Of a stretch of DNA of 64,000 bases, positions 1 to 13,032 are shown piece by piece. A model generated the notes under the pieces. That model worked only from the letters and a program-made list of their open reading frames with translations, was not told the origin of the DNA and searched no databases. The stretch comes from Antedon mediterranea. Its lineage: Eukaryota; Echinodermata; Crinoidea; Comatulida; Antedonidae. Location of the stretch: positions 29,021,001 through 29,085,000 of the forward strand of contig NC_092673.1 in the NCBI RefSeq assembly GCF_964355755.1. The letters are read 5' to 3'. How positions within the stretch are numbered: the first letter of the stretch is position 1; each line of letters begins with the position of its first letter. Made by a program: the position numbers and the translations under genes.

Positions 1-2
1 TC

Positions 3-3000
3 GAGAACTCGATTATGCAGTACGAGAAGATTAAGGTAAATTTATTGTTTAAATTTCAACTATTTTGCCCATTTCAATAATACAAAGTTGGATGCCATAT
101 TGTAGCTAGCTGGTTGCCAGTTTTAAAATTGTATAACCTTAGCACTAACCAGGCTGAGGCATGACAACTAAAGCACAATGACCTTTGCTGACCACTAGCC
201 TGGTCAAAAGAAACAAAACCCTCTTTCTTTAGCACTCTATCTTATATTGTTTTTTTAAACAAGAAGCAAAACACTTTATTTCTATCAATTAATTTTGTTA
301 CTTTTTCTCTATTTCTGATTTGATTCTTGTGTCTTATCTTTCTATGAAATTTGATTGGTTGTTTCATTGCCATGGTGAATGACAAGGAGGTTGGTTAAAT
401 AGTAGAATGCATGTTGTCAGGGGTGATGTATGTATGTTGCTTGGCGACCATTCCAAAATACATTGCATGATCCAAAGTGTATCCTATCCTGATTTTTCTT
501 GTCTTTGTAAACCCCTGTTTACACTAACAAACGTTATGTTTAAAAAAATGTGATGTTCCCATATATGGACATGACGATGTCATGTCACTACAATATTTAG
601 GCACATCACTACCATATTTGGGCACATCACATTGTTTTGTTACATAAAGTTTGATAGTGTAGACAGAGCTTAAGGAGTAAGTGTGAATAGTGTTCTACTA
701 AATATTATATTTTTTCTTAGTTATGATTTTATCCAAATATTGATTATTAGTAATTGACTAACTATAGTTAAATATTGTTTTTAGTCGTTTCTCTTTTAAA
801 TAAATGTATGTGATACCTGTATTAGATAAATACTAGAGCACACACTTGTATACTTGCTTTAAAGCTCTGTCTACACTATCTGACAAAAAAGTATGATGTG
901 CCCAAATATGGTAGTGACGTCATCATGTCTATATATGGGCTCATCACATTTTTTGTCACATAAAGTTTGATAGTGTAGACAGAGCTTAAGAAAATTTGAG
1001 AATAAATATGTATATTAAAGCCCCATTCCCTACGTTTTTTAGATCTAATTTAAGATCACAAACTATATTTAATGTAAAAATAATACTATATGGTCCTATT
1101 GCGATAACTTTTTTTGTCTTTAAACTGTTAAAAATGTGAAAAATAAGTCGATTCTAATAATTATAGCGGCCCGCTATAAATCCCAAAATGCATTGCGCGC
1201 AGATTGATATTTTTGTTTTTCACCTGTAATTCGCCCACTTTTCGATAGATCGTGAGGCCAAAACAAATGGAAGACTCCTAACTTTTCAGCGAAAATACCG
1301 GGTTTTTCCCAATTTGTATCAACGGAGTCTGGCAAAAATAGAAAGACAATTAATGCAGCAACTATACAACGTCAGGCTAGGTATATCGCGTACGATGTTC
1401 GTACGTTACCGATGTTTACCAGCTAAGCCTACAAAACTAAGCCTAACTAGGCTAGGCCTAAGACCGTCCACGAGAGGTCGATCGCCGCGAGCTACTTAGG
1501 TAGTGCATTGTTTCTCACTTTTTATCATAATTTACCATAAAACGTACATTTAAGACAAGAAATGACATGGTTTAATGTTTTTAAAGTGATATATATGTAT
1601 TATTTTCTAAAAAACGTCCAAAATTGCAGGGAAGGGGTCTTTAAGTAAGGCCTAGTCTGGAGAATAGCCATGGAATGAACAAACAAATGATTTAACATTC
1701 TCAGGTTTCCTCACAGCTTTATTACTATAGTAAATATCTATTATGATTCTGTATGTAATAAGTGTTGATTTTGTAGTGTTATGCATGTAGTGTCGGATTC
1801 CAAAACCTCCTGCTAGAGTTTTAACCCACCTCATTTTATCAACAACCAACGTTTTTTGACAACTTACAACTTTATTATTACTGATTATAAATTCAGAACG
1901 TTTGATTTGCGACGACCTAATAATAATAATATAATAATATAACAATTTATATAGCACACATCCACTAAAAGTGCTCAAGACCTAGGACTTGAAAAATATT
2001 AATAAGGAGGTCAAAGGTCAGTAAGAAAGATCGGTTATTATAGTAATAGTAAAATCATCAATCATCAGTTTTGATGCTCTGTCTACACTATCAGTACCAT
2101 ATTTGAGAATATCACTACCATATCACACTTTTTTTGATAGTGTAGACATAGCTTTTATCTGAATTATTTCAGGAACAAAAACGTTTGGAACATTTGACTG
2201 TGGAAAAAGAAATGCACAGGTACGACGAGGAAACGGCTAAGCTGATGATAAAGAACAATCACCAGAGACAACGGCTTGTCATGGACCTAGCTAGGGTCAG
2301 AAGAATTACTTATTTATAAATTAATAAAGTTTAGTAATGTACTATGTAGGAACATTGATTTTCAATAGGAAGATTAGAAATCGAGTTAAACCCAAGACTT
2401 CTTCACAACCCTGATTAAGATAATGTTGACAAACTATCATACTTAAGTAGGCAGTGTCTATAAACACTCTAGTACCCCTAAAAAGTCTACACACACCAGG
2501 CATCAACACCAACGTTGATTAAAGTTAATAAGCAATTGGAAGGAAATATTACAGTACTTTGTACTTAATTTATTATTAACATATTTTAATGTAAATTAAA
2601 AATAATTTTATTTTATAGTTGTTTATTTATAATTTAATTTAGCATTTACATATATAAACTATAGGCTTAATATAATTAAGTTATTCTTTTAAGATATTAA
2701 CTTTATCATCATCTGTATTATATATATTATTTGTAATAATTAGTCACTGGTTGGAGGTACACACCTAATTTGTGACAGTGGCTTAGGCTGCTTTTGTGCT
2801 TTCCTGGCAGCTAGTGACTATGATTTTATATTTTCTTTTGCGTTGTGTTTGTTTAATTTGTTGATTTGTATTATATTTTGTAAAATGTATCTTTTGCCTG
2901 AAATAAATAATAATAATGTTTTTGCCTCGCTGTGTGCAAACTCCAGATTTTTCTAGCCAGTGTGAATGTGTTATATCACTTTTGACAGAGTATAAATCAT

Positions 3001-6000
3001 TTTTGATTTTTTATTTATGAAAATTAGGATCAGCATCAGCTTGATAGTGGAATAGCTAAACTACAAACAGTGAGTGATGTGAGCAGAAAGAAAATGGTTG
3101 CTACACTATCAGATGGTGAGTATTCACTCAAGTGTAAATTTGAATTTTTGAATTTCTTTATTTAGTAATCAAGGTTAAAAAACAATAAAAACAATGCAAA
3201 AAAAAGTAGAAAAAACAATTGCACAGAAACACAGGCCTTGATTACAAGGAATGCCAAGAAAAGTTAAAAACTTATTTCCACTTGGGTCCTAAAAACAAGG
3301 AACTGATAAAGAACATACAAATTACATCAAAAGAATCCTTAAAAAATGGTATAAAAATATATAAGTTTAAAAATAACACCAAGGTCACTGACTGACCTGC
3401 CTAAGTCAAAACATTTTAAAAATAAGTTTGTGATATAATAATGTGACTTTGGTAGTGCCAATTTATTCCTTTTTAATTTTATAATTAGTAATAGTAATAA
3501 ATAAGTTTTTTTATTTAGTTGAACATCAATCTGATCATCTTTTGAAGCAGCTGTTAGAAATAAATGAAAAGTGAGTAATAATTTATATTCTTTTCGATAA
3601 AAGATTAATTATTAATTGAATTGCTATTCAAGATTATTGTATTACAAGTATAAATATAGTAATAATATCTGTTGATTGTTCAGCGCTTAGAGGCGCCCTG
3701 CATTTTGCACTATATAAACTGAACATTCAAGTTTATATCATAAATAAATAAATATAATTGTGTGAGGAGGACGTTGTTATTATTACTTTATACTTATTTG
3801 TACATGAGTAACGAAAGACAAATGGATGATGAACTTTATATTTTAATAATTGTGACCATTTTTTTAATTGAATGCATTAAAAATTAGTGATGAAAATGTT
3901 TTTTTTTTCAGAGCTCGTAAACAAGAGGCACTTATTGAACAATTGGAAAAAGAACGGTGAGTGTATGGTACATTTATATATACATTTTTTTAAACTGTAC
4001 TTAAGTTAACTGCATGGCATAATAACTGAGACCGTCGTCAGGAAATTCTCAAGTATGCTTTAGGAAACACATTGAATGAATAGAATGCGACTCAAGCGCT
4101 AAACCTCAGATCATTTTCTAAACAGGACCATATGTAAAACAGGTGCTGCATCTATACCTGATATGTTTTTATCCTGTTTAAATATGTTCTAAAAAAAATT
4201 AAAATAAAATAAATAAATCATTAGTTTGAACCCTGGTTAGCGACGATATCTCAGTTTGGGTGCTGACACAAACTTTCTCTTGATCTCGTTTTTACAGCAT
4301 TTTTGTTTTTTTTGCACTTTACAAATTCATAACCAATAATCATTTGTATTTATGACCAGTTACTACCTTTATCAATCTCCTTATTTACCCTTGTTTGTTT
4401 GGCTTCATCAATACTTTGTATCTTGCTTAGTGTATGTACCGTCTGTAACCTCTGTTTGTCTCTGTCCATTGATCTGCATTTTTACAACTTTTTTTCTCTC
4501 CGAGCTTATTAGATTTCTCCAGATACAATGCATAAACTATTTGCTGTACATATTTTTGTTATATTTTGAATTTGCTTTGTGTAAATAAATTAATCAATTT
4601 GTTAAACACCACTGATATGTGTCTTACATAGCCACTTCTCAATAGCTACAATAGTTAATTATGATACTTTTTGTGAACATTTGTGAATTGTTATTTGTAG
4701 AATGGAATTGGAAGAGATCTTTAAGGTAGCAACGGAGGAACATGCTAGCCTCCGTAAACAGGAGATCATGGACGGCATCAATCTTATTCTGAATGAAAGC
4801 TTTACAATTGAAAAGTTACGAATCGCTTATGAAAGAAATAAAGAAGATATTATGAGGAAGGCTCAGTCAAGGTAAGTTACGAATGGCTTATGAAAGAAAT
4901 AAAGAAGATATTATGAGGAAGGCTCAGTCAAGGTAAGTTACGAATGGCTTATGAAAGAAATAAAGAAGATATTATGAGGAAGGCTCAGTCAAGGTAAGTT
5001 ACGAATGGCTTATGAAAGAAATAAAGAAGACATTATGAGGAAGGCTCAGTCAAGGTAAGTTACGAATGGCTTATGAAAGAAATAAAGTAGACATTATGAG
5101 GAAGGCTCAGTCAAGGTAAGTTATGAATGGCTTATGAAAGAAATAAAGAAGACATTATGAGGAAGGCTCAGTCAAGGTAAGTTACGAATGGCTTATGAAA
5201 GAAATAAAGAAGATATTATGAGGAAGGCTCAGTCAAGGTTAGAGTTTTAGAGTTCAGTGGTCACTAAATCAATATATAGAAATTGGATTTTAAAGGTATT
5301 TAATGATTGTTGTATTATAACATTACTTATTTTATTCAGTGAAAATGATGCATTTGAAAGACTTGGTCACATGTTAAATGCCAAACAAGTTAACCAACAA
5401 AGTATTGTACAAGAACTTATGAAGGAAGAGGCCTTCCAGAGAGAGGCCTTTGAGACCCTGATGGTTGGAAGAGATGCCAGGCACAAGAGACTTACTGGAG
5501 AGGTGAAGACAATATCCACTTAATATTGACTTTGTCTACACTATTAAAGTTTTTGTGACAAACAAAATATTGTAGTGATATTCCCAAATATAGTAGTGAT
5601 GACATCATCGTGTCCATTGTATGAGCACATCACATTTTTTTGTCGCATAAACTTTGATAGTGTATATAGACAGCTTTACTTGCAAGGTGTTTTTTTTTTG
5701 CATTTTAAGGTTGTGGTGTTATTTGTTGCACATGTCTACTGCACATAAATTAGTAGTAAACTCTTGATCAATGTCAATTCTGGTTGACATGTCTGCTTAC
5801 CCATCCCAGGGTTCTTGGTTCAAATCCTGTCACAGTTCCTGACAGCATCACTACCTAAGCCTCATGTCCTGTTATGTACTGTTTAATAGTGTGGAATTTT
5901 TTTTTTAAATAATAAAGTGGGTTAAAATATTTATTATTAATGATTTGTTATAGATTCATTGAAAATTAAAATTTTTTTTAAACAAACCAACATAAGTTCC

Positions 6001-9000
6001 TAACCTGACAGTCTTAAAATAATAATTACATTTCAAAAACAATACAAAGTACAAATTTCTCTATAGCTCAAGAACAAATTACACCGACGCCAAATAGTCA
6101 CGTGGTTAATTCAATAGCTTCATCCATCTACCATGTAGATTGGATGATTGAACAGCAAAATCATAAATGCATTTTGTGACCATATTGCCTGCCCTCCCCA
6201 ACCTGCACAACATGCCATACACCACATTACACTGTAGGACATAGAAGGAACAAATGTGGTTTTCTACAAACATGGTGCTGGCACTGCATGACCTAGGATT
6301 ATTAAGAAGCAGGCATAAGGTATTGATGAAGCACACCTTTATTGCTTCCATAGATATGGATTGAAGGATGGTGTTAAGATTTTTAAGCCATTAGACTAAG
6401 TGTGTACTTAATACTTTGTTTCCACTTTAGATTGGGTTAATTGAGCAGCAGCTAGCTGACTTAACTATGTTTGAGATGCAGAAGGCAGCAGCCAGGGCAG
6501 ACACTGAGCAGGCAGTCTTGGAGCAGAAGAGGCTAGATTTGACATGCTTATTGAAACAACTGATGCTAGAGAGAGAGAACAGAGAGTTTGAACTTAAGAA
6601 GAGATTAGTACGTACCATAAATACATAGATACAGTAGTTAAATGGAGGAATATGCAAATATATAATTTGAATACAAACAAATAAATATATGTATATATAT
6701 CAAAAATAAAACTTGTAATACTTCATAGTATTTACTAAACGACAAATATTATGTTTGTACTTTTCACCTGGTAATAGTGTGTTAGCCCTGCTAGCATATG
6801 AAACACATTTGTCGCTATGAAGTAACCAATTTTTTATTGTTGAGTTATGTCTAGCTCTACCAATGGTATCGAGCACAGTAAACAGACGATCAAGTTACCT
6901 CTTACTTGTAAAAATATATATAAATATTATTTTTGATCATGAAATTGCTTAAAAGTCGTCTTTTAAAGTTTGTTGATACATTGACAGTTACGAAAATATG
7001 ATTAAAATTTACATATGGATAACCTGTACAGTATTAGTTTAAAAGAAATAATCATTAAATTCCATCTTTCAAAAGAAATAATTTTACTTTTATTTGTAGG
7101 AGGAAATGGAAAAAAGACGCGAAGATGATGAACAAGATTACTGGTTAATTCAGTTCCAACGACTCCTTGATCGTAAACCACAGTCACTCATCAACTTGGT
7201 TAGTTGATTTTATTAAACTATAGTCGCACAATACATATAATGTTGTAACATTAAAACAATAAAATCATGAGTACAACAGTAAATTAAATGAATATCCCAA
7301 AATGTTGTGAGGCCTAGAACATGAAAAAACAAATTGCATATTTTTATTTCATACCCATCCAACAGCGAGTAACTCACCAATTACAGGATGGATAAACTAT
7401 TTATTAATTTATTGTGCTTATAATCTAAGTCTCATTTGAGGCTTAGGAAGTGGTGAGTTAAAGGAAAGGAACACCCTGGGCTAAATTTGCCACTGTGCTT
7501 ATAGATAAATGTAATAAAAACATGATTACAATGGTTCAAGGTACAATAGTAAGCAATTTAGTTAAAAAATAGACTTTTAAACGACAACATATCTGAAATT
7601 GAACAGCGCCATTTTGACAGGTTAAGAGCAATTATGTGACGTCAGATTAGGTGGACGCATTCAAGCAAATCCAAGCGCCCATCGTCATAGTACAGTATTT
7701 CAATATGGAAGTGCGGGATAACCATAAATAAAATCAATTAAATAGCCTAACATACCTAATATTTTCGGAATATGGCTTGGAGTTTTTATAATTCAGAAAA
7801 TTTGGAACCAGAATATACAGAAAGAGAGTTAGTTTTGCATCGTGCTGATGAGGAAAAAAGAAGAGAAGAAGAACATTCTCGAGCATAACAAGCCGTCGAA
7901 GAATGGTGTACTTTCGGCCAGTGTATCGTATGCCTTACTAGGCCTAGAACTCCTGTTGAACGAAAATAAAGTAGACACTGCATCGTCAACCAACAGCCTC
8001 CGTTTGGAAGGTTTGCCAGTTAATTCCCCTACCAAATCCCGTTTGAAACAGCTAGGCAATAAAAGTAACAATAGATTAACAATAGCTGAAAGATTTACGA
8101 ATTGGCTTGCAGAAGAAAAGATCGATCGAAGGTTTGTTTACCAAGCCAGCGCATGCTCAGACCGTGTCATCGCCGTCCTGCATGACCACATGTCGCGTTA
8201 TTAGCCAATCATATTAGCGGATTCGCTTAGCCAATAGAAGCGCTGAATGCAACCGCGAATCTTAAAATTTTCGTCGGCCGTATCTGACGTCACAAACAGG
8301 CTGCCATGAGCACAAGATGGCGATTTTCAAATGTCTTGAAAACAGCTTTAAAATCCTGTTTACTAGAAAACTACAAATCCGATTTAAACATAAATTGTGC
8401 TGAATATTAAGTTGGTAGGTTTACTTTTATAATAGTTAGGTAAGATATTAGGGTGTTCCTTTCCTTTAAAAGAGTCGTGAGTTACAACCCTTTGTTTTGT
8501 TGAATCAGGAAAGTAACTTGGAGTATGCCGTGGAAAATATCTTAAACATATCGGCTGCTACTATATATATCCCAATGTTTGCCAGGAACCATGTCTCAAT
8601 TGAGAGCTTACTGCAGATGGACGATGAATCTCTTAAAACAGTAAGTCACCATCCATTTCATTTATCATTTTCATCATAATGATTGTGAGGTTGAAATTTA
8701 AATAGATTTTTGGTTGGTAAATGTTGCAATACTTGTCAAGGAGACCATGCATGCATAATAATCATTTTGTAAAAGGACAAGGCAACATAATATGTTATAT
8801 CCACCAGCTGTTTAGAACAAAGGTTAGTTGTTAGACAGTCAGTGTGTTTGATGTGATATGTGTCCATGGCTCAAGTCTTGCTCAATGCATTTGGTTATGT
8901 GTGTGAAGATTAACAGCCTTTCTCATGACATTCTTGTCACATATCTATCTATTACGATTGTTGTTAATGTTTAAGAAAAAGGGAGATGTCACATATCTAT

Positions 9001-9669
9001 CTATATCCAATATATGTGTGTATGACGTCACAGTCAGGAGTTCCCAGAATGCTTTGGAATAAAGTTACACTCTCTCTCATTGATCTCATATAGTCGTCTG
9101 TCATTTTATTTCTTGCAACTAATAATTGCAATATATACGTTTAACAACGTCACAATTCTACCTTTATGTACCTTTATTATTAGATTGGCGTAAGAGAACC
9201 TCATCTTCGTAAAGCCATCCTATTGGCTATCGATGACTATGCGGCCGAGCAAGCTACTTCCGAGAAGAAAACCAAAGAAATTGAAGGAGCATCAGCTATG
9301 CCATCCGCACCACCTGAAGAGATTGAATCGGCTGCTGGCGCCCTCGCTCCGTCGGAAGTCACAGTTCATATCAACACTGAATGCGTTGTGTGCTTGGAGA
9401 ATAACGTGAGTGTTTTGGAATTTGAATTTTTTTTTTTTTTTAGAAAAGCCAATAATCAGTATTTAATTTAGAACAAAAGTGTACATTGTATATTTAATTG
9501 AAGTTGGAACTTTTAATAATAATAATAATTTTGATTTGTTATTTTTTAGTCTAACATACTTTTCCTGAACTGTGGACATGTGTGCTGCTGTTTTACATGT
9601 TCAGGGCCCATCAACCTGTGTCCATTATGCAGACGACCAATAGAGACAAAGATCAAACTGAACAGATAA
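3..9669 (+). CDS. LRSAM1: LRSAM1, E3 ubiquitin ligase (3' two-thirds; 5' end outside window)
   Basis: RING E3 ligase of endosomal sorting and antibacterial autophagy; it ubiquitylates the ESCRT-I protein TSG101. Coding exons by splice signals and frame: 3-35, 2173-2295, 3028-3115, 3519-3570, 3912-3956, 4701-4871, 5340-5502, 6431-6607, 7100-7198, 8509-8640, 9184-9405, 9550-9669 (stop TAA). These join in one frame to 474 residues; the human protein has about 720, so the N-terminal leucine-rich repeats lie left of the window. Fragment residues 1-310 are charged, Glu/Lys/Gln-rich coiled coil. About 317-385 form the SAM domain. PSAP at 401-404 (in AMPSAPPEE) is the TSG101 UEV-binding motif. The C3HC4 RING runs from CVVC (428-431) through NCGHVCCC to CPLC (459-462), close to the C-terminus as in the family. 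Odd: exon 6's 3' end and the last exon's tail are each tandemly repeated in adjacent non-coding DNA. Confidence 0.95.
508..672. repeat. TA-MITE, copy 1 (diverged left end)
   Basis: Family consensus: AAGCTCTGTCTACACTATCA at one end and its complement at the other, with TGATGTGCCCATATATGG and ATATTTGGGCACATCACA inside and TA at both borders. Here the left end has drifted. Confidence 0.8.
861..988. repeat. TA-MITE, copy 2
   Basis: Full-length, both ends good, in LRSAM1 intron. Confidence 0.9.
2074..2155. repeat. TA-MITE, copy 3 (internally deleted)
   Basis: Short version ending 18 bases before the LRSAM1 acceptor at 2172, so it supplies most of the sequence just upstream of the splice site. 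Confidence 0.85.
2745..2915. repeat. Probable retroelement 3' tail
   Basis: Non-coding block ending TTTTGCCTGAAATAAATAATAATAATG, a typical microsatellite-tailed non-LTR 3' end. Family not identified. Confidence 0.4.
4818..5245 (+). repeat. 61-bp tandem array of the LRSAM1 exon 6 end plus its splice donor
   Basis: The word GCTCAGTCAAGG recurs at 4861, 4922, 4983, 5044, 5105, 5166 and 5227, an exact 61-bp period. Each unit carries the last ~50 coding bases of exon 6 followed by the donor GTAAGT; the first six donors are intact and the seventh has decayed to GTTAGA. Only the first donor (4872) keeps the reading frame: reading on gives AGG TAA, an immediate stop. A likely origin is slippage or unequal exchange between AAGTTACGAAT in the exon and the same word just after the donor. 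Confidence 0.95.
5530..5677. repeat. TA-MITE, copy 4
   Basis: Starts 28 bases after the LRSAM1 donor at 5503; right end degenerate. Confidence 0.8.
7458..8469. mobile_element. 1.0-kb TTAA-flanked DNA element with gene debris
   Basis: The 1004 bp from 7462 to 8465 begin AGGAAAGGAACACCCT and end with its exact reverse complement, flanked both sides by TTAA (7458-7461, 8466-8469). A TTAA target duplication is typical of piggyBac-like insertion, although the terminal bases are not the usual CCC. Inside, from 7772, an open frame starts MAWSFYNSENLEPEY, is stopped by TAA at about 7887, then continues in frame with a Cys-containing stretch EEWCTFGQCIVC. This weakly recalls the P2X7 C-terminal Cys-rich domain that appears in some invertebrate transposon ORFs. 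A second open frame covers 7842-8204. It lies in the LRSAM1 intron 7199-8508. No transposase is recognisable, so it is probably non-autonomous. Confidence 0.7.
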
Positions 9670-9980
9670 TTATCCATGTTCAGGGCCCATCAACTTGTGT
9701 CTATTATGCAGACCACCAATAGAGACAAAGATCAAACTTAACAGATAATTATCAGGCTTATCAATTTGTTTTCTTAAAGCAGACAACCAATAGACCCAAA
9801 GATCAAATTGAACAGATAGAATTTTCAGGGAATGAAACTATAAAATCATCCATGTTTAGGGCCCATCAATTTGTGTCCATCAAGCAGACAACCAATAGAG
9901 ACAAAGATCAAACTGAATAGAAAAAATGTACATGTTCAGGGCATGAAACTATAATTATCCATGTTCAGAGCACATCAAGC
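9592..9980 (+). repeat. Degenerate tandem copies of the LRSAM1 terminal exon tail
   Basis: The coding tail around GTTCAGGGCCCATCAA (from about 9596, RING end plus stop) is followed by copies at about 9673-9751, 9752-9847 and 9848-9930, then shorter pieces at 9931 and 9959. The first downstream copy differs from the exon at only a few positions; later ones are more diverged. They lie in the 3' UTR or flank and are not in frame with the gene because the true stop at 9667-9669 precedes them. Confidence 0.9.
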
Positions 9981-10128
9981 AACGTTATACATCTGACCTA
10001 CAAAGGTCAAACAGGAAATGTCATGGCTATGCATCTGAAACACAATGGTGAAATCGATCAACTTATGATGTCACACCTTTCAATGGTTGTAGCTGCTGTC
10101 GACTACCATATACTTGACAAAGTACCCC

Positions 10129-10134
10129 AATAAA
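10129..10134 (+). terminator. Candidate LRSAM1 poly(A) signal
   Basis: AATAAA about 460 bp after the LRSAM1 stop, past the exon-derived repeats. It is the first good hexamer seen; usage is not proven. Confidence 0.35.
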
Positions 10135-10482
10135 AAACTCTCTAACAATCAGATACTGGAAAACTGGACATATTAGGCCATCAGCTTGTATGTAGTTGCA
10201 TTATTATTATATATTATTAAAGTAGAACCACGTCTCCTCTGGGACACATCTATTAAGGGGACGCCTCTATTAAGAGCAATATATGTTTTGTAATTGTAGT
10301 TTTGCGTCAGGGAGTTGAGTAATTAGATGTTTTGCCCTACTCTGACGTAATTTGTACTTTATACTAAGTACATTTGAGAATACTTGCGAAAAAATTAATA
10401 TATGTTTTAACACTATACAGCCAACCCTTTCTTGAAACAGTTTAAAGAAAGAATGTCAGGAAAACTGTCGCATTACGATTGT

Positions 10483-10627
10483 TAAACTCTGTCTAAACTA
10501 TCAAACTTTATGTGACAAAAAATGTGATGTGGCCATATATGGACATAATGATGGCATATACAGGTACTACCATATTTGGGCACATCACACTTCACAAACA
10601 ACATAGTTTAATAGTGTAGACAGCTTT
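10483..10627. repeat. TA-MITE, copy 5
   Basis: LRSAM1 3' flank. Confidence 0.85.
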
Positions 10628-11397
10628 AGATTGATAAAACTTGCTAATTTCTTGCAAATTTTTGGTATTTTCAATATTTATAACATATATGACACTTGTG
10701 TTACTAATTATCTTTGAAGTTTTATAATGAAAATTTGTAATTGATTTCAGTAAATATAATGTAAATATGATATATATCCAGGTAAATGATGTGTCATTGT
10801 AAGATATACTGATTGGAATGAATTCAATTTCTCTTATTTGTACATACTGCTACTGGTATTTGATATTCATGCATACCTTTGTGAAATAAATGAAATTGTA
10901 AAAATAAAAAGTAATTAAAATAAAGCAATTGGTAAAAATAAAAGGTATTTAAAATAAAACAACGGTAAAAATAAAAGGTATTTAAAATAAAACAATTTGT
11001 AGGTTGTTTATCAATTGTAAGACTACAAAATACAATCAATTGATCATTATGCTTGAATTGTCTTTTCCAAAAAGCAAATAATTATCACAAATTTTGAATT
11101 TAAAATAATTATTATGCAAATCCCAATTTGGACTGTTAGATTAAATATTGGTATTTGTTATAAAAGTGACCCATTAATTAAATAATGTAACTTGTTGGAT
11201 TTTGTACTGCATATCAGTATTCAGCCAGATAGGTTTTTTTTAGTTATATATCAATTTTATAGCATCTATTGTGTGTACAGTGTTTGTAAATATTTACATT
11301 TTTAACATGTATATTTGTCTAATATAGAAAGTGTTTATGCTAAATTATATATTATTTAAATTCACTGAAAGAATGCTGTATTTTTTAAAATTTACAA

Positions 11398-11806
11398 TTT
11401 CTCCTGTAATATTCTAATTTACTATTCCTCCTGTAATATTCTAATTTACTATCCCTCCTGTATATTCTAATTTACTATCCCTCCTGTATATTCTAATTTA
11501 CTATCCCTCCTGTATATTCTAATTTACTATCCCTCCTGTATATTCCAATTTACTATCCTCCCTGTATATTCTAATTTACTATCCCTCCTGTATATTCTAA
11601 TTTACTATCCCTCCTGTATATTCTAATTTACTATCCTCCCTGTATATTCTAATTTACTATCCCTCCTGTATATTCTAATTTACTATTCCTCTTGTAATAT
11701 TCTAATTTACTATCCCTCCTGTATATTCTAATTTACTATCCCTCCTGTATATTCTAATTTACTATCCCTCCTGTATATTCTAATTTACTATCCCTCCTGT
11801 ATATTC
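11398..11806. repeat. 26-bp minisatellite, about 16 copies
   Basis: Unit close to TATTCTAATTTACTATCC followed by CTCCTGTA, repeated with small indels. AT-rich, no coding sense. Confidence 0.95.
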
Positions 11807-12163
11807 TTGCTAATTTGCATTTCCAGGCCAGGTGTTCTGTTCTCTATTGTGTTTTGTTCCTTTTGTTTTACTCTCTGCTACCTGTTCAGTTACAGTGTGG
11901 TGGTGTACAGTAACACACCTTATCTCATCCTCCACCTTTCTTTTCTTATTTCATTGGATTTATTTTACTGGATTTATTTTATTGGATTTATAAAGAAGAT
12001 CTATGGATTGAAAAGAGGTAACTTAATTTTATAGTTTCCTATTTTGTTATTAACTTAAACTGTGTATACTGTTTAACAGCAATTGTATCTTTATCAAATT
12101 ATTCAATAGACCTATTACTAGTAGTTAGTATTACCATAGGCTAAGAATGTGTTCTATGGTCTA

Positions 12164-12290
12164 AAGCTCTGTCTACACTGTCAAAGGTTATGTGCCCATA
12201 TATAGACATGATGTTGCATATCAATACAATAATATTTGGGCATATCACACTTTTTTGTCTCATTACACTTTAATAGTGTAGACAGAGCTT
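12164..12290. repeat. TA-MITE, copy 6
   Basis: TA flanks on both sides (CTA|AAGCTCTG and AGAGCTT|TA). Confidence 0.9.
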
Positions 12291-12904
12291 TATAATACCA
12301 TAGATGTTACCATGGTATTGACAAGGGGATAACATTGCAAAATGATGTTGTCCAATGTTATCTTTTGCATTGACATTTTCGAATGCAAGCCAGAAAGGGA
12401 GTGACTTAAGTTTAGTATTTAAGGTTATGGGTTTCACACGCATTTGAAATAGCATTTGTGCAGTTTTGTTTCTGAATTGTATTGTGTTAATATTACATTA
12501 CTACAATATACTTGTAAACATAAGGATTCTCCACTATGAAATTAATTAAACAAGATACAATGCAACAAGAAGTGTTTGTGCTTTCAATATTATTGTTCTT
12601 TATTGTTTATCCAACACAATATACTGTACACTGTATACACCTCCTAATGTAGTTTGAGGGACTTCCCCTCCCTGGTACAGTCTTCTATAAAATATTTTTT
12701 TTAAAACCACAATTACTTATAAAATATCATTAAAAAAAATTGCAATTTAACATGACATTGTAGGGTATGCAGAGGTGATATTTATTCAAACCTATATTCT
12801 ATGAAACTAGAACAAACAACCCCATCCCTTGCTTTTCAGAGATGCCTGAATTCAGATATATAAAAATCTGACTCTTTGCCCAAATTAGAAGGTTACAATT
12901 TTGT

Positions 12905-13032
12905 TTCCAATTTGTTTATTGTGCTTATAAACTAAAAAGAGTCACGAGTTACAACCCTGGCACTAGGTCTATGATTGAACCCCGGACTTTGGATTGGAAA
13001 GCAAGCACGCTAACCACCAAGCCACCATTGAC
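12905..13032 (-). repeat. tRNA-derived SINE-like element
   Basis: Read on the minus strand from 13030, there is an A-box-like TGGCTTGGTGG and, about 40 bp on, a B-box-like GGGGTTCAATC, then a tail containing GTTGTAACTCGTGACTC. The same tail words flank the TTAA element near 8475, so the family is dispersed. Confidence 0.6.

Larger units (their letters stand above)
36..2172 (+). other. LRSAM1 intron with three MITE copies
   Basis: Intron between LRSAM1 exons ending 35 and starting 2173. It holds three copies of the TA-flanked MITE, a cluster of AGGCCTA words at about 1430-1475, and an AAT-rich stretch leading into a repeat tail (1925-1985). I see no further coding exon; the open frames at 1314-1499 and 1652-1978 have no recognisable homology. 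Confidence 0.6.
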
